64,000 nucleotides of DNA, taken from NCBI RefSeq assembly GCF_002019645.1, contig NZ_KV917374.1:4042696-4106695 (forward strand), given 5' to 3'. Numbering within the stretch: the stretch's first letter is position 1; each line of letters starts with the position of its first letter. The notes under the pieces are model-generated. The model was given only the letters and a program-made list of their open reading frames with translations, was not told the DNA's origin and did no database searches. Source of the stretch: Litchfieldia alkalitelluris (lineage in GTDB: Bacteria; Bacillota; Bacilli; Bacillales; Bacillaceae_L). This document shows, piece by piece, positions 1-10,872 of the stretch. The translations under genes and the position numbers were made by a program.

Positions 1-567
1 ATCCATTCCAACCTTTGCTGCAGCAATCATTAAAGAATGTGCAACATTATTTCCATCACCAACATAAACAAGCTTTAGTCCTTGAAGCTTTTTCTTCACC
101 TCATAAATTGTTAGTAAATCAGCTAGTGCTTGGCATGGGTGAAAGTCTTCAGTTAACCCATTTATAACTGGAATTGATGCAGTCTTTGCTAGTTCTTCAA
201 TTTTTTCGTGTTCAAATGTTCGAATCATAATGGCATCCACATATTCTGATAAAACTCCTGCAGTATCTGCAATGGTTTCACCTCTACCTAATTGTAAATC
301 ATTGCTGTTAAGATAAATTGCATTACCACCTAATTGCAACATCCCCGCCTCAAATGACACACGAGTTCTAGTTGATGGCTTTTCAAAGATCATTGCAAGA
401 GTCTTCCCTTGTAATACCTTTGATTGTTGGCCATTTAGATGTTTCTTTTTTAGGTCTACAGCGAGATCTAGTAGAGAAAGTATTTCCTCCTTTGAGAAGT
501 CGATGAGGGTTAAGAAATCCTTGCCCTTAATATTTAAATCTTTCTTTATATTATAAACAACAGACAT
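1..567 (-). CDS. argF: Ornithine carbamoyltransferase, N-terminal part (cut by window edge)
   Basis: Joins carbamoyl phosphate to ornithine to give citrulline in arginine synthesis (cytosolic trimer). The visible 189 residues begin [10 protein letters not shown] and contain the carbamoyl-phosphate loop [12 protein letters not shown] and the motif HPCQALADL, both family signatures; the rest lies beyond position 1. The ATG at 565-567 shares one base with the carB stop (567-569), so the gene is translationally coupled as the last gene of argCJBD-carAB-argF, the order known from B. subtilis. Identity is secure; the C-terminus is unseen. Confidence 0.95.
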   Translation of the reverse strand, partial: MSVVYNIKKDLNIKGKDFLTLIDFSKEEILSLLDLAVDLKKKHLNGQQSKVLQGKTLAMIFEKPSTRTRVSFEAGMLQLGGNAIYLNSNDLQLGRGETIADTAGVLSEYVDAIMIRTFEHEKIEELAKTASIPVINGLTEDFHPCQALADLLTIYEVKKKLQGLKLVYVGDGNNVAHSLMIAAAKVGMD

Positions 568-3500
568 TACACAATCACTTCTTTCTTTAAGTAATCTTTA
601 TTTTTCCACTCTTGAACAGACCGAACAGTGAATTCCTTTTTATTTACTACATTTAGGAAAAGTGTCATCAATTCTCGATTAGTAAATACTTGAATACGAT
701 TTTTGCATGCTAACACACGGTAATTTTCGGAGTCTTGTTTTCCTGTCAAATCGAAAAATGCAAGAGCATTTTCTGTTCTAACCCAACTTGATACATCTTC
801 ACTTACGATTGGAATTAATCCTACTTCCTGAACAAGTGAAATAACTTCTTCAGCTTGGGTGTCACTGCTATAAATATAAATTTCTTTTGCTTTTAATTTA
901 CTTTCTAAATAGCTATGAAACACTTTTACAAAGGCTTCATCTAGTGTTGCGGCAATGCTAATTCCTTCACCAGTAGATTTCATTTCAGGCCCAACTAGTG
1001 GATCCCCACCAAGCTTGTGGGTCGAAAAAACTGGGTATTTAGCTGTATAAAAGGGTTGATCACTTAGGAGTCCCGTCTTTGATACGATATCTGTTAACTT
1101 GCTTCCTACCAAAAGCTTCGTAGCTAGTTGTACCATGGAGATCCCGGTAACCTTACTTACAACAGGTACCGTTCTACTAGCACGTGGATTGACCTCAAGA
1201 ACATAAACCTCTTGATTATATAGAACAAATTGAATATTCATTAAACCAATAAATTGAAGCTTTGAGACAATTTTTTGTGAATACTCTTCCACTAGCTTCT
1301 TTTGTTCATCTAAAAGTGATACAGCAGGTAAAATCGCATGGCTATCACCGGAGTGAACACCCGCTTTTTCTACATGCTCTACAATTGTTGGAATAAGAAT
1401 ATCAACACCATCAGCGATTAAATCAACCTCAAATTCTTTCCCAGGGGCATATTTATCAAGTAAAATAGGATAGCCAATTTCTCTTTGGCTCGTCAGATAG
1501 GCTTGTAGCTCTGATTCATTATTCATTACAACCATCCCTTTGCCTCCAATGACATAGGAAGGTCTGATAAGAATAGGATAGCCAAGCTCTTTTGCCATCG
1601 TTAGTAGTTCTCCGTGATTAAAAGCCATTTTCCCTGGTAGATGGGGTACATCAATATCTTCAAGTAATTGATAAAAACGGTCCCGGTCTTCTAACTGATC
1701 GATGATATCATTGGTAATACCAAGTAAGGTTACTCCCGCTGCCTCTAAGTCTTTTGCAAGGTTAATTGCTGTCTGGCCACCATATTGCACTAATACCTTT
1801 GAAACATTTTCAGCTTCAATGACATTAAGAACATCTTCCAATGTAAGAGGTTCAAAATAAAGTCGATCAGCTACTTCAAAATCCGTACTAACTGTTTCTG
1901 GATTATTATTTATTAAAATCGTTTCATAGCCTTCTTCTTGAAGTGCTAAGATACCGTGAACTGAACTATAATCAAATTCTATCCCTTGCCCAATTCGAAT
2001 TGGACCTGATCCAACGATTAAAACCTTTTGATTTGACGTTGGCTCTATTTCTGATTTCCCGAAATAGCTAGAATAAAAGTAAGCTGTTTGTGACTCGAAC
2101 TCAGCTGCACAAGTATCAACCATACGATAACTAGGTAGTACGCCTAGCTCTTTTCTTCTCGCACGAACAACTAACTCTGATATATTTAATAGGCTTGCAA
2201 TATATCCATCAGAAAAGCCCTTTTCTTTTATTGATTTCATTAACTCTAAATCTATTAATTCAATCTGTTTAGCAGCTAAGATTTGTTTTTCCATCTCAAC
2301 AATCGACTGAAAGCTTTCTAGAAAGAATAAATCAATTAAAGATTGTTCATGGATGGTATGAATGGATATACCTCTTCTTAACAATTCGATAATGGCAAAA
2401 AATCGATCTTCATTTCCTTTTTTCAATAAAGTTAGTAATTCATCATCTTGTTTTACTGTCAATTTTTTTAAAGTGATACCAAAATTCTCACTTTCTAATG
2501 ATGAAACTGCTTTTTGAATGGCTCTTTCCAGGCTCGTATCGATTGCCATCACTTCCCCGGTTGCCTTCATTTGAGTTCCAAGGGTATTCTCGACCGTTTG
2601 GAACTTATCAAAAGGGAACCGTGGAAACTTTACGACTACATAATCTAATGCAGGTTCGAAACTTGCAAATGTTCCCCCTGTTACAGGGTTTAGTAGTTCA
2701 TCTAATGTATAACCAACCGCTAACTTTGCTGCGATTTTTGCAATAGGATAACCTGTTGCTTTTGATGCTAAAGCCGAAGAACGACTTACGCGTGGATTTA
2801 CCTCAATTAAGTAGTACTTCTTACTATAAGGATCAAGAGCAAACTGGATATTACAGCCTCCAATGATTCCAAGTGCAGATATAATTTTAATAGAAGCACT
2901 GCGTAGCATTTGATATTCAACATCTGTCAATGTTTGAGATGGCGCAACAACAATTGAATCCCCTGTGTGAACACCAACAGGGTCAATGTTTTCCATGTTA
3001 CAAATGGTGATACAAGTATCATTTTGATCTCTCATCACTTCGTATTCAATTTCTTTAAAACCAGCAATACTTCGCTCAATTAAGCACTGGGTGATCGGAC
3101 TTTCCTCTAATCCACCTTTAACAATTTCTTTAAACTCTTCAATAGAATCTGCTATGCCTCCACCAGTACCACCGAGAGTGTATGCCGGTCTTATAATTAA
3201 CGGAAATCCAATTTCATTTGCGAAGTCAACAGCTTCTTGAACTGTATGAACAATTTGACTTTCTGGGACTGGTTCAGCTAAGTCATTCATTAATTGTCTA
3301 AATTCTTCGCGGTCTTCCCCTTTTTTAATAGATTCAATGGGTGTACCAAGCAACTTAACCTGATATTTCTCTAATACACCGGCTTCATTTAATTGAAACG
3401 TAAGATTTAATCCTGTTTGACCACCTAGTGTTCCAATTAGTCCATCAGGTCTTTCTTTTTGAATAATTTTTTCTAGTGCTTTAACAGTTAATGGTTCAAA

Positions 3501-3695
3501 ATAGACTACATCAGCATTAACTTCATCAGTCATAATCGTTGCCGGGTTATTATTCACTAAAATAACTTTATATCCTTCTTCTTTTAATGCACGACATCCT
3601 TGTGTTCCTGAGTAATCAAATTCAGCTGCCTGACCGATAACAATCGGGCCAGATCCGATAACTAGAATTGATTGTATCGTTGTATCTTTAGGCAT
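567..3695 (-). CDS. carB: Carbamoyl-phosphate synthase large subunit, arginine-type
   Basis: Large subunit of carbamoyl-phosphate synthase; makes carbamoyl phosphate from bicarbonate, ATP and ammonia channelled from CarA. Two ATP-grasp halves are visible, each starting with a GSGPI.IGQ..EFDYSG/S motif (residues about 10 and 555), followed by a C-terminal MGS-like regulatory domain. The frame is open 50 codons further upstream, but the start is placed at the ATG of MPKDTTIQS because AGGAGAG lies just before it; this gives 1042 aa and an 8-base overlap with carA. The length is nearer the arginine-specific enzyme of B. subtilis (about 1030) than the pyrimidine one (about 1070), which fits its place in the arg operon. 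Confidence 0.95.
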   Translation of the reverse strand: MPKDTTIQSILVIGSGPIVIGQAAEFDYSGTQGCRALKEEGYKVILVNNNPATIMTDEVNADVVYFEPLTVKALEKIIQKERPDGLIGTLGGQTGLNLTFQLNEAGVLEKYQVKLLGTPIESIKKGEDREEFRQLMNDLAEPVPESQIVHTVQEAVDFANEIGFPLIIRPAYTLGGTGGGIADSIEEFKEIVKGGLEESPITQCLIERSIAGFKEIEYEVMRDQNDTCITICNMENIDPVGVHTGDSIVVAPSQTLTDVEYQMLRSASIKIISALGIIGGCNIQFALDPYSKKYYLIEVNPRVSRSSALASKATGYPIAKIAAKLAVGYTLDELLNPVTGGTFASFEPALDYVVVKFPRFPFDKFQTVENTLGTQMKATGEVMAIDTSLERAIQKAVSSLESENFGITLKKLTVKQDDELLTLLKKGNEDRFFAIIELLRRGISIHTIHEQSLIDLFFLESFQSIVEMEKQILAAKQIELIDLELMKSIKEKGFSDGYIASLLNISELVVRARRKELGVLPSYRMVDTCAAEFESQTAYFYSSYFGKSEIEPTSNQKVLIVGSGPIRIGQGIEFDYSSVHGILALQEEGYETILINNNPETVSTDFEVADRLYFEPLTLEDVLNVIEAENVSKVLVQYGGQTAINLAKDLEAAGVTLLGITNDIIDQLEDRDRFYQLLEDIDVPHLPGKMAFNHGELLTMAKELGYPILIRPSYVIGGKGMVVMNNESELQAYLTSQREIGYPILLDKYAPGKEFEVDLIADGVDILIPTIVEHVEKAGVHSGDSHAILPAVSLLDEQKKLVEEYSQKIVSKLQFIGLMNIQFVLYNQEVYVLEVNPRASRTVPVVSKVTGISMVQLATKLLVGSKLTDIVSKTGLLSDQPFYTAKYPVFSTHKLGGDPLVGPEMKSTGEGISIAATLDEAFVKVFHSYLESKLKAKEIYIYSSDTQAEEVISLVQEVGLIPIVSEDVSSWVRTENALAFFDLTGKQDSENYRVLACKNRIQVFTNRELMTLFLNVVNKKEFTVRSVQEWKNKDYLKKEVIV

Positions 3696-4761
3696 ACTGC
3701 TTTTCTCTCCTAACATTAGACAAGCTTTCAGTAAATTCGTTGAATATAAAACCACTATCGATTGGCCCTGGATGTGCTTCTGGATGAAATTGTACAGAGA
3801 CAATTGGTAATGATTTATGAGCAATTCCCTCGATAGAGTTATCATTTACATTTTTAAATCGGACTGATAAACTTGTATTTTTCAAACTTTTAGCATCAAC
3901 CACATAACTGTGATTTTGTGATGTGATGTACACTTTTTTATTGAAAACATCGATTACCGGTTGGTTTGCTCCCCTATGACCAAATCTTAACTTTTGCGTA
4001 TCTGCACCAAATGCTAATGCAACGAGCTGATGACCAAGACATATTGCCAGAGTCGGGAAATTCTCAATGGTTTTTTTGATATTTGGAAGATATGATTTCA
4101 ATTGTTTTGGATCTCCAGGTCCATTTGATAACACAATTCCATCTGGCTTTAGTTCCAAGATCTTTTCGTAAGGTGTTGAGTATGGTACAACTGTCACTGT
4201 ACAGTCCCGCTCCACAAGAGATTCGATAATTGATTTTTTACAGCCAAAATCTACAAGAACGATATGTGTAGGACCCTCCCCATAGGTTACCTTTTGTTTA
4301 ACCGAAACGTCAGCGACTGGGAATTTTTCAGTCGAAGGCGTTTGAACGACATTCTCTTCACAAGTCAAGCTTCCGTGCATTGTTCCAGACTTCCTAATTT
4401 GCTTTACGATTGCCCTTGTATCTGCATGAGATAATAAAGGAATATTCCATTTTGCGAGGTATTGCTTTAGAGAATGCTTTGCCTCATAGTGATACACTGT
4501 ATCTTTGCATTCAAGAACAATCACACCAGCTACATGTGGCTTTTTACTTTCAAAATCGAAATCATTGATCCCGTAATTACCAATCAACGGATAAGTAAAA
4601 ACAACAATTTGGTTTTTATAAGAAGGATCTGTCAAAACTTCTTGGTATCCTGTCATTCCTGTATAAAAAACGACTTCACCATTAAATGTTGTTTCTGATG
4701 AAGTAGTAAATAATTCACCTTGATACTTCTCGCCATTTTCTAAATATAAATAACCCTTCAA
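3688..4761 (-). CDS. carA: Carbamoyl-phosphate synthase small (glutaminase) subunit
   Basis: Glutamine amidotransferase subunit that feeds ammonia to CarB. The N-terminal CPSase small-chain domain is followed by a class I GATase domain with the nucleophile in AICLGHQL and the His/Glu pair in FHPEAHPGP. The frame can start at a GTG at 4770, but GAGGTGG there is better read as the ribosome binding site of the TTG at 4761, giving MKGYLYLENG and 357 aa. The gene follows argD by about 60 bases and overlaps carB. Confidence 0.93.
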   Translation of the reverse strand: MKGYLYLENGEKYQGELFTTSSETTFNGEVVFYTGMTGYQEVLTDPSYKNQIVVFTYPLIGNYGINDFDFESKKPHVAGVIVLECKDTVYHYEAKHSLKQYLAKWNIPLLSHADTRAIVKQIRKSGTMHGSLTCEENVVQTPSTEKFPVADVSVKQKVTYGEGPTHIVLVDFGCKKSIIESLVERDCTVTVVPYSTPYEKILELKPDGIVLSNGPGDPKQLKSYLPNIKKTIENFPTLAICLGHQLVALAFGADTQKLRFGHRGANQPVIDVFNKKVYITSQNHSYVVDAKSLKNTSLSVRFKNVNDNSIEGIAHKSLPIVSVQFHPEAHPGPIDSGFIFNEFTESLSNVRREKQYA

Positions 4762-4823
4762 TTTATCCACCTCGTATAAATATTTGCATTTAGGTATTTT
4801 TATGCATTGTTGTGTAAAAAAAT

Positions 4824-5984
4824 TTATACTGGATGTAAAATATCCATATCGACGAGTGTTGTTTTTATCAACTCAATCGCCTTATTCATTTCTTCCATTG
4901 TGATTGTTAACGGAGGCAGTAAGCGAATTACATTTGGTCCAGCATTTAAAACTAGTAATCCATTTTCTCGTAATTTCGTAATAATTGCCGAAACATCCTG
5001 ATGACATTCAATTCCAACCATTAGCCCTTTACCTCTAATTTCCTTTATCAAACCAGTAGAATTGAGAACCTTTTTAAGCTCTGAAAGAAGATACTCACCT
5101 TTCTTAGAAACATCTAGTAAAAATTCTTCCTTAAAAATAATCTCTAAAGTTGCTTTCGCTGCTGAAATTGAGATTGGATTACCACCAAACGTTGATCCGT
5201 GTGATCCTGGTCCAAATGATTCCACAAGCTTTGCTTTACCAATCATTGCTCCAATCGGAAGACCACTTCCAAGACCCTTTGCAGAGGTAATGATATCTGG
5301 ACTAATATTAAAATGTTGATATCCAAATGGCTTTCCAGTTCGACCAATACCTGTTTGTACTTCATCAATAATTAACAAAGCCCCAAACTGCTTACAAAGC
5401 TGCTCAGCTTTTTTAAGAAATTCTGGTATCGCTGGTACAACTCCACCCTCACCTTGTATCACTTCAAGCAGAATTGCTGCAACAGAATCATCCATTTCCT
5501 TTTCTAAACTTTCACTATCATTATAGGGTAAGTAAGTAAATTCTTGTAATAAAGGACCAAATCCAGAATGAATTTTCTCTTGCCCTGTTGCTGACATTGT
5601 TGCGAATGTTCTGCCATGAAAAGACTGTTTAAACGTGATTATTTTAGACTTTCCAGTATGCCTTCTAGCAAGCTTAATAGCAGCCTCATTCGCTTCTGCT
5701 CCACTATTACAGAAAAACACAGCATCTCCATCACTAAAGTCGACTAACATCTTACCCACTTCTTGTTGCGGTTGCTGATGATATAAATTAGACATATGCC
5801 AATATTTATCAAGTTGTTCAAGAATTGACTTTTTTACCGACTCATGACAATTGCCTAAGTTATTTACTGCTATCCCTGAAACAAAATCTAAATATTCCTT
5901 CCCTTGTTCATCTATGACCTTAGATCCATCAGCAGAAGCAACATTTATATTCCAGCGATTATAGGTTGGAAATAAGCTATTCAT
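4824..5984 (-). CDS. argD: Acetylornithine aminotransferase
   Basis: PLP enzyme converting N-acetylglutamate semialdehyde to N-acetylornithine. Class III aminotransferase fold: CNSGAEANE near residue 92, [10 protein letters not shown] near 123, [13 protein letters not shown] near 205 and the Schiff-base lysine K236 in [14 protein letters not shown]. Length 386 aa is usual. Its ATG overlaps the argB stop (TAATG type), indicating coupling. A second class III aminotransferase, rocD, lies at 47105 but has the catabolic context; the operon position decides that this one is argD. Confidence 0.95.
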   Translation of the reverse strand: MNSLFPTYNRWNINVASADGSKVIDEQGKEYLDFVSGIAVNNLGNCHESVKKSILEQLDKYWHMSNLYHQQPQQEVGKMLVDFSDGDAVFFCNSGAEANEAAIKLARRHTGKSKIITFKQSFHGRTFATMSATGQEKIHSGFGPLLQEFTYLPYNDSESLEKEMDDSVAAILLEVIQGEGGVVPAIPEFLKKAEQLCKQFGALLIIDEVQTGIGRTGKPFGYQHFNISPDIITSAKGLGSGLPIGAMIGKAKLVESFGPGSHGSTFGGNPISISAAKATLEIIFKEEFLLDVSKKGEYLLSELKKVLNSTGLIKEIRGKGLMVGIECHQDVSAIITKLRENGLLVLNAGPNVIRLLPPLTITMEEMNKAIELIKTTLVDMDILHPV

Positions 5985-6760
5985 TATACCGCCTCCAATT
6001 CTTTTGTCAATTTAGTCCCGGCTAAGTTCCCATTCAAACTGACAAGTGATTCTTTCCCACTTACGATCATAACTTCATTAAGCCCTGCTGACAAAGCCGA
6101 TAATGCAGCGTCCACCTTTGGAATCATCCCACCAAATATCGTGCCATCAGCGATTAAATTTTTCACACCTTCAGTTGATACCTCTTCTATTAAGCTTCCA
6201 TCTTTTAAAATGCCAGGAACATTGGTTACAAATAATAAATGTTTTGCATGTAGTGCCTCTGCTATGCTTGCTGCAGCAGTATCTGCATTGATATTAAGTT
6301 TACCACCGGACACATTCACAGCAATTGGAGAAATAACTGGGATATAGTCCACCTGTAATAACATATCAATCAATTTTATATCAATCTGTTGTACTTTCCC
6401 AACCAACCCCAGCGTTTGCTCATCAATTGATGTTGCTTTAAGTAAGTCACCATCAACACCTGACAAACCGACTGCCTTCATTCCATGATTTGTTAAAGTT
6501 GACACAAGCTTTTTATTTACATTCCCAGAAAGTACCATTTCTACTACTTCCATTACTTCAGGCGTTGTTTTTCTTAGTCCATTTACGAATTCACTTTCGA
6601 TTGCAAGAGAGGTTAACATACTTTCAATCTCTGGTCCTCCACCATGAACAATGACTACTTTGTTTCCTTGTTTTTGTAATTCTTTTATACTCTGAAAAAA
6701 GGAATCTGTTAATTCGGCTAAAATACTTCCTCCGCATTTAACAACGATTGTATTATCCAT
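5984..6760 (-). CDS. argB: Acetylglutamate kinase
   Basis: Phosphorylates N-acetylglutamate, second step of the acetylated arginine route. Amino acid kinase fold: VVKCGGSIL at residues 6-14, [10 protein letters not shown] near 38 and [14 protein letters not shown] near 157. It has 258 aa, typical of the short arginine-insensitive kinases of Bacillus. A strong AGGAGG site precedes the ATG, and 13 bases separate it from argJ upstream. Confidence 0.95.
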   Translation of the reverse strand: MDNTIVVKCGGSILAELTDSFFQSIKELQKQGNKVVIVHGGGPEIESMLTSLAIESEFVNGLRKTTPEVMEVVEMVLSGNVNKKLVSTLTNHGMKAVGLSGVDGDLLKATSIDEQTLGLVGKVQQIDIKLIDMLLQVDYIPVISPIAVNVSGGKLNINADTAAASIAEALHAKHLLFVTNVPGILKDGSLIEEVSTEGVKNLIADGTIFGGMIPKVDAALSALSAGLNEVMIVSGKESLVSLNGNLAGTKLTKELEAV

Positions 6761-6773
6761 CTACGATTCCTCC

Positions 6774-8006
6774 TTAAGTACGATAACTAGCATTTATTTT
6801 GACATAATCATAGGTTAGGTCACAGCCCCAAGCAGTACCTTCACCTTCACCAATGTTTAAGTTCACATTAATTAGTACTTCATTCTGATTCAAATAATCT
6901 TTAGCAGCTTCTTCTAAAAATGATACAGGCTGACTAGCTTTTAACATCGTTATTGTTCCGATTGAAACATCCACCGTTTCTGGATTAACGACTGCATTAC
7001 TGTGACCAATTGCCCCGATAATTCTACCCCAGTTTGCGTCTGTTCCATAAATTGCTGTCTTAACCAAATTTGAACCAACAATTTTCTTTGCAATAATTCT
7101 AGCATCTTCATTCGTCTTTGCTCCGGCTACTTTTACTTCAACCAGCTTTGTTGCCCCTTCGCCATCTCTAGCAATCTGTTTAGCCAAATCTTGAAAAATA
7201 AGATGTAATCCTGATTTAAATTTATTCCACTCAGGATGAGTTGGTGATAAAGAATCGTTTTCAGCCAACCCACTTGCCATCACAAGAACCGTGTCATTTG
7301 TTGATGTTTCTCCATCAACAGTAATCTGATTGAATGTGATATCAGTCATTTCACTTATCGCCGCTTGTAGGTGACTTGATTCTATGTTTGCATCTGTTGT
7401 TATAAATGCAAGCATTGTCGCCATGTTTGGATGAATCATTCCTGATCCTTTTGCCGCACCACCAAATGTAATGGTTTTCCCATCAACTTCAATTTGATAA
7501 CATGCTTTTTTCATCACAATATCAGTAGTTAAGATGGCTGTTTGAAAGTCCTCTGCTGCATCTTTCGTTTGATCAGGTTGTAACAACTTAATTCCAGCTG
7601 CAATTTTATCCATTTGTAGTAATTCACCAATTACACCTGTCGAGCAAACAGCGACATGATTTTCATTCAAGCCTAAATGTTCTGCACAAAGCTCTCTCAT
7701 TTTAAAAGCATCAATCATGCCTTGTTCACCCGTACATGCATTTGCACATGCACTATTAACAATAATTGCTTGTAGCTTTTGTTCTGTAGCTATACTCTGC
7801 TGTGTTACCTTTAATGGAGCAGCTTGAAAGTGACTTTGTGTATAAACGGCCCCACTGCTTGCTGGTACCTCGCACACAATAACCCCTATGTCTTTCTTTG
7901 CATACCTGAGTCCTGCATGGATTCCTGCAGACGTAAATCCTCTAGGTGTTACAATTGACCCGTTATCTAGTTTATTTATCTTTACTTTATCAGTTGTTAA
8001 TTGCAA
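6774..8006 (-). CDS. argJ: Bifunctional glutamate N-acetyltransferase / amino-acid acetyltransferase
   Basis: Recycles the acetyl group from acetylornithine to glutamate, and in bifunctional forms also uses acetyl-CoA. The protein is made as a precursor that self-cleaves before the nucleophilic threonine; here the site is A196/T197 in HPNMATMLAF, preceded by GGAAKGSGMI. Length 410 aa. TTG start at 8006 behind GGGGGAGA. No separate argA is seen, consistent with a bifunctional enzyme, though the sequence alone does not prove the acetyl-CoA activity. Confidence 0.95.
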   Translation of the reverse strand: MQLTTDKVKINKLDNGSIVTPRGFTSAGIHAGLRYAKKDIGVIVCEVPASSGAVYTQSHFQAAPLKVTQQSIATEQKLQAIIVNSACANACTGEQGMIDAFKMRELCAEHLGLNENHVAVCSTGVIGELLQMDKIAAGIKLLQPDQTKDAAEDFQTAILTTDIVMKKACYQIEVDGKTITFGGAAKGSGMIHPNMATMLAFITTDANIESSHLQAAISEMTDITFNQITVDGETSTNDTVLVMASGLAENDSLSPTHPEWNKFKSGLHLIFQDLAKQIARDGEGATKLVEVKVAGAKTNEDARIIAKKIVGSNLVKTAIYGTDANWGRIIGAIGHSNAVVNPETVDVSIGTITMLKASQPVSFLEEAAKDYLNQNEVLINVNLNIGEGEGTAWGCDLTYDYVKINASYRT

Positions 8007-8024
8007 AAAAATCTCCCCCTACAT

Positions 8025-9065
8025 TTACGGAAACATTGGAATTCGATGTAATCCAGTTTTTTCATCGATGTTCATCATTATATTTAAATTTTGAATCGCT
8101 TGACCTGCCGCACCCTTTACGAGGTTATCAATCACTGAAACAATTGTAACTCGCCCAGTCCTCTCATCATAAGTGACGGAAATATCGCAAAAATTCGAGC
8201 CATGTACTTCTTTAGTGGATGGATACACACCTTTTTCTCTAATCCTTACAAAAGGTTTGTTTTCATAACTAGTTTTATACAAATCAAGTAAACTATCAGT
8301 TGTGAACGAGTCATTGTTTGCATTCGCATAAATAGTTGCCATAATCCCTCGTGTCATCGGAACAAGATGGGTACTGAATGTAATTGTATTTACTTCCTCA
8401 TTCCATGATTTTAAGATCTGCTCAATCTCAGGAATATGTTGATGTTGATTTACTTTATATATTTTAAGGTTATCGTTAATTTCAGCGTAATGTGTTGCCA
8501 ATGAAGCATTTCTTCCTGCACCAGAAACTCCAGACTTTGCATCAATAATGATAGATTTCTCATCAATCATCTTATTTTTCACAAGAGGAGCCAATCCTAA
8601 AAGTGTGGCTGTTGGGTAACAACCTGGATTTGATATGAAACTTGCTGAAGTGATTTTCTCACGATTCCATTCTGACAATCCGTATACAGCTTTTTGTAGA
8701 TGATCAGTTGAAGCTGCTGATTTTTTATACCATGCTTCATAAACTTGAGGATCCTTCAATCTAAAATCTCCTGATAAATCAATTACCTTTACATTTTGAT
8801 TTAAGAATTCGATGGCAAGCTTTGAAGCAATTCCTGCTGGTGTCGCAAGAAAAACTACATCTACTTCTTGAGCTATCTTCTCAGTATTAATTTCTTCTAA
8901 CTGATGATTTATAAGATTCACTAAATGCGGATAACTTTCCTTTAATAATGCGCCTACTTGTGATGATGAATGTACAGAATGAATGGTCACATATGGATGA
9001 TTTTCTAAAAGTCTAACTAATTCAATTCCACTATATCCAGTCACACCAATGATTGCAGCCTTCAT
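8025..9065 (-). CDS. argC: N-acetyl-gamma-glutamyl-phosphate reductase
   Basis: NADPH-dependent reduction of N-acetylglutamyl phosphate to the semialdehyde. N-terminal Rossmann motif GVTGYSGIELVRLL; catalytic C149 in SNPGCYPTA; C-terminal dimerisation domain with HQHIPEIEQ. Length 346 aa is normal. First gene of the operon, preceded by AGGAGGAACAA and, further upstream, by the arg promoter and ARG box. Confidence 0.95.
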   Translation of the reverse strand: MKAAIIGVTGYSGIELVRLLENHPYVTIHSVHSSSQVGALLKESYPHLVNLINHQLEEINTEKIAQEVDVVFLATPAGIASKLAIEFLNQNVKVIDLSGDFRLKDPQVYEAWYKKSAASTDHLQKAVYGLSEWNREKITSASFISNPGCYPTATLLGLAPLVKNKMIDEKSIIIDAKSGVSGAGRNASLATHYAEINDNLKIYKVNQHQHIPEIEQILKSWNEEVNTITFSTHLVPMTRGIMATIYANANNDSFTTDSLLDLYKTSYENKPFVRIREKGVYPSTKEVHGSNFCDISVTYDERTGRVTIVSVIDNLVKGAAGQAIQNLNIMMNIDEKTGLHRIPMFP

Positions 9066-9132
9066 TTGTTCCTCCTAAAAAGCTAAGATTATAGTTTTCC
9101 TCTTTGAAAGCTTAGCCTTTAAATTAGTCTCA

Positions 9133-9177
9133 ATTATAATACTGCATAAACATAAAATCAATTGTATTTTTATAAAA
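9133..9177 (-). promoter_or_regulatory. SigA promoter and ARG box of the arginine operon
   Basis: On the minus strand TTGATT (9161-9156), a 17-base spacer and TATAAT (9138-9133) form a near-consensus SigA promoter about 70 bases before argC. TATAAAAATACAAT (about 9174-9161) abuts the -35 and fits the Bacillus ARG box consensus CATGAATAAAAATKCAAK well. AhrC/ArgR with arginine would therefore block polymerase here. The promoter is seen directly; regulation by AhrC is inferred. Confidence 0.82.
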
Positions 9178-9240
9178 AGGCGAAATTATTTAACTTCTCT
9201 TTTGTGTGAGGACTTCTTACAAGGTTTTGCCATTAAACAA

Positions 9241-9273
9241 TAAAAAAGAAGAATGAATCAATCATCCTTCTTC
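9241..9273 (-). terminator. Terminator downstream of ywiC
   Basis: An 11-bp stem (9246-9256 with 9262-9272, one G-T pair) and 5-base loop, followed on the minus strand by a run of T. It separates the ywiC transcript from the arg promoter. Confidence 0.8.
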
Positions 9274-9337
9274 ACCATATGCCCTTCTTATTAAATATTG
9301 CTTAGAAAATTCAGAATAGGTATTTGCCTGTATATTT

Positions 9338-10054
9338 TTACGAAACAAAAATCAAAGTAGCTAGAAAAAATATGACAGAATTAATGATTTCTAATATACC
9401 AATTTTCATGATTGATAGATTCTTACCGTATAAATAAATGGCTCTAATCAAACTTGGTAAATAACCGATAACTAGGAGGGGATATCCAACTACAATTAAA
9501 AGCATAACTAAGCCTGCATGGTATCCCCATGAAATCCATTTGTAGGTTACGTTTTTTTTCTCTCGAATCATTGTTTTCACAAAAAAGGTACTTCCGATAA
9601 AAAAGAGACTAGATAAAGTAAATATCATTAACGCAATCTGATCAATGACTCCTACTCCAGCATAGTAGCTTGCTAATCCACCAATTGAAAAAGCGATTAT
9701 CGCACTAAAATCATTGATTAAGGCTCGTTCATTTTTTCTTTTAGCATAGTAGATATTTACCAAGAAGAACGGTAACATGATTAAGCCAAAAAATATGAAG
9801 TGAACATTTGAAATGACAACAATCACTAATGAAAAAACGACTGGAACTAAATAAATAACGGTCCATTTAACATGTAACTCTCTATTCTTATTCTTTATCA
9901 CCATTAAAAGTGGATAGGTTGCTAAATAAAGAAATAGCCAGCCAATGAATAATGGTATATGAAGCCACGTTGGTGATCCTAAGAATATTCCTAATAAAAA
10001 CGGAATCACAAGCATTGCCCATGCTCCATGCTGTTTTGGTAATAATATTTTCAT
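9338..10054 (-). CDS. ywiC: YwiC-like integral membrane protein
   Basis: A 238-residue polytopic membrane protein beginning MKILLPKQHGAWAM, the hallmark of the YwiC-like family (PKQHGAWAM, then several hydrophobic segments and a cytoplasmic loop with KNKNRELH). Biochemical function is unknown. In B. subtilis ywiC lies beside narK-fnr and is induced by Fnr under oxygen limitation; here it also has a perfect Fnr box upstream and sits next to molybdenum cofactor genes and fnr, which supports a role in anaerobic respiration. Start ATG at 10054 behind AGAGGTGAG. Confidence 0.85.
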   Translation of the reverse strand: MKILLPKQHGAWAMLVIPFLLGIFLGSPTWLHIPLFIGWLFLYLATYPLLMVIKNKNRELHVKWTVIYLVPVVFSLVIVVISNVHFIFFGLIMLPFFLVNIYYAKRKNERALINDFSAIIAFSIGGLASYYAGVGVIDQIALMIFTLSSLFFIGSTFFVKTMIREKKNVTYKWISWGYHAGLVMLLIVVGYPLLVIGYLPSLIRAIYLYGKNLSIMKIGILEIINSVIFFLATLIFVS

Positions 10055-10084
10055 ACACTCACCTCTGGTTACTTTTTCTCCTTA

Positions 10085-10127
10085 AGTATATCGTGTAAGA
10101 ACAATCTTTGGTGTGATACAGTTCACA
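10085..10127 (-). promoter_or_regulatory. Fnr box and -10 of ywiC
   Basis: TGTGATACAGTTCACA at 10112-10127 is a perfect TGTGA-N6-TCACA palindrome. On the minus strand TATACT (10090-10085) begins 29.5 bases from the box centre, which puts the box at about -41.5, the usual activating position of Fnr. The box is seen; activation is inferred. Confidence 0.8.
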
Positions 10128-10129
10128 TT

Positions 10130-10160
10130 AAAAAAGGCACTAGAACTATACCTAGTGCCT
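10130..10160 (-). terminator. Terminator of the moeA-mobB-moaE-moaD operon
   Basis: A 9-bp stem AGGCACTAG / CTAGTGCCT (10135-10143 with 10152-10160), with a T run following on the minus strand. It ends the moa operon just upstream of the ywiC Fnr box. Confidence 0.85.
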
Positions 10161-10171
10161 GACATTTATAT

Positions 10172-10405
10172 TTAACCGCCACTTACTGGAGGGATAAGTG
10201 CAACAATATCTCCAGGTTGAATAACATCCTCATCAACCCCATATTCCTCATTAATTGCAATCATCACTTGACTGATTTGCTCAAAGCCAAATGACTCTTT
10301 TAAATATTGTTTTAACTCAGCAACAGTCAACGGAGCACAATCAATCTCAATTTTTTCTTTTCCTAACACTTCCTGGAGGTGTGCAAAAAGTAAAACTGTA
10401 ATCAT
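10172..10405 (-). CDS. moaD: Molybdopterin synthase sulfur carrier subunit
   Basis: Ubiquitin-fold sulfur carrier of molybdopterin synthase; its C-terminal Gly-Gly is thiocarboxylated and donates sulfur to precursor Z. The protein has 77 aa and ends PPVSGG, as required. It overlaps moaE by 4 bases and is last in the operon. Confidence 0.93.
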   Translation of the reverse strand: MITVLLFAHLQEVLGKEKIEIDCAPLTVAELKQYLKESFGFEQISQVMIAINEEYGVDEDVIQPGDIVALIPPVSGG

Positions 10406-10872
10406 TCTAACTCCTCCTTTTGTGGATGACCTTCAGGGTATTCAATTGTTTCTAGCTGATTCCCCATCCACATTTCTCCATTTTCCCAATGTTCCTTTTT
10501 CCAAATTGGTACAATTTGCTTTATGCGCTCAATTGCATATTCATTCGCTTGATATGCATCTTTTCGATGAGGTGTTGATACTGCAATAATTACAGCAATA
10601 TCGGATATTTCTAAGCGACCAATTCTGTGGCTGATTGCCGTTGTTGCATCTGGCCATTTTTCCTTGATCTCCTCACCAATACGACTGAGTTGTTTTTCTG
10701 CCATAGGAACATATGCATCATATTCTAAATATAATGTTCGCTTCCCTTTCGTTAATTCCCTAACCGTTCCAATAAAGGTTGTGACTGCACCAGCCTCACG
10801 TCGAACCACTTTTGCTGTTACTTCTTCAATACTTAAAGGTGCTTTTGTTATTAAAAATAAATTGTTATCCAT
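10402..10872 (-). CDS. moaE: Molybdopterin synthase catalytic subunit
   Basis: Large subunit of molybdopterin synthase, forming an (MoaD-MoaE)2 heterotetramer. It has 156 aa with the family features TFIGTVRELTKG near residue 37, SHRIGRLEISD near 105 and the substrate-pocket segment PIWKKE near 136. Overlaps mobB upstream by 8 bases and moaD downstream by 4, indicating one tightly coupled mRNA. Confidence 0.93.
   Translation of the reverse strand: MDNNLFLITKAPLSIEEVTAKVVRREAGAVTTFIGTVRELTKGKRTLYLEYDAYVPMAEKQLSRIGEEIKEKWPDATTAISHRIGRLEISDIAVIIAVSTPHRKDAYQANEYAIERIKQIVPIWKKEHWENGEMWMGNQLETIEYPEGHPQKEELE

Noticed and set aside
3696-3845. 50-residue N-terminal extension of carB
   Set aside because: It lies wholly within carA, lacks family similarity, and the internal ATG has a good AGGAGAG site.
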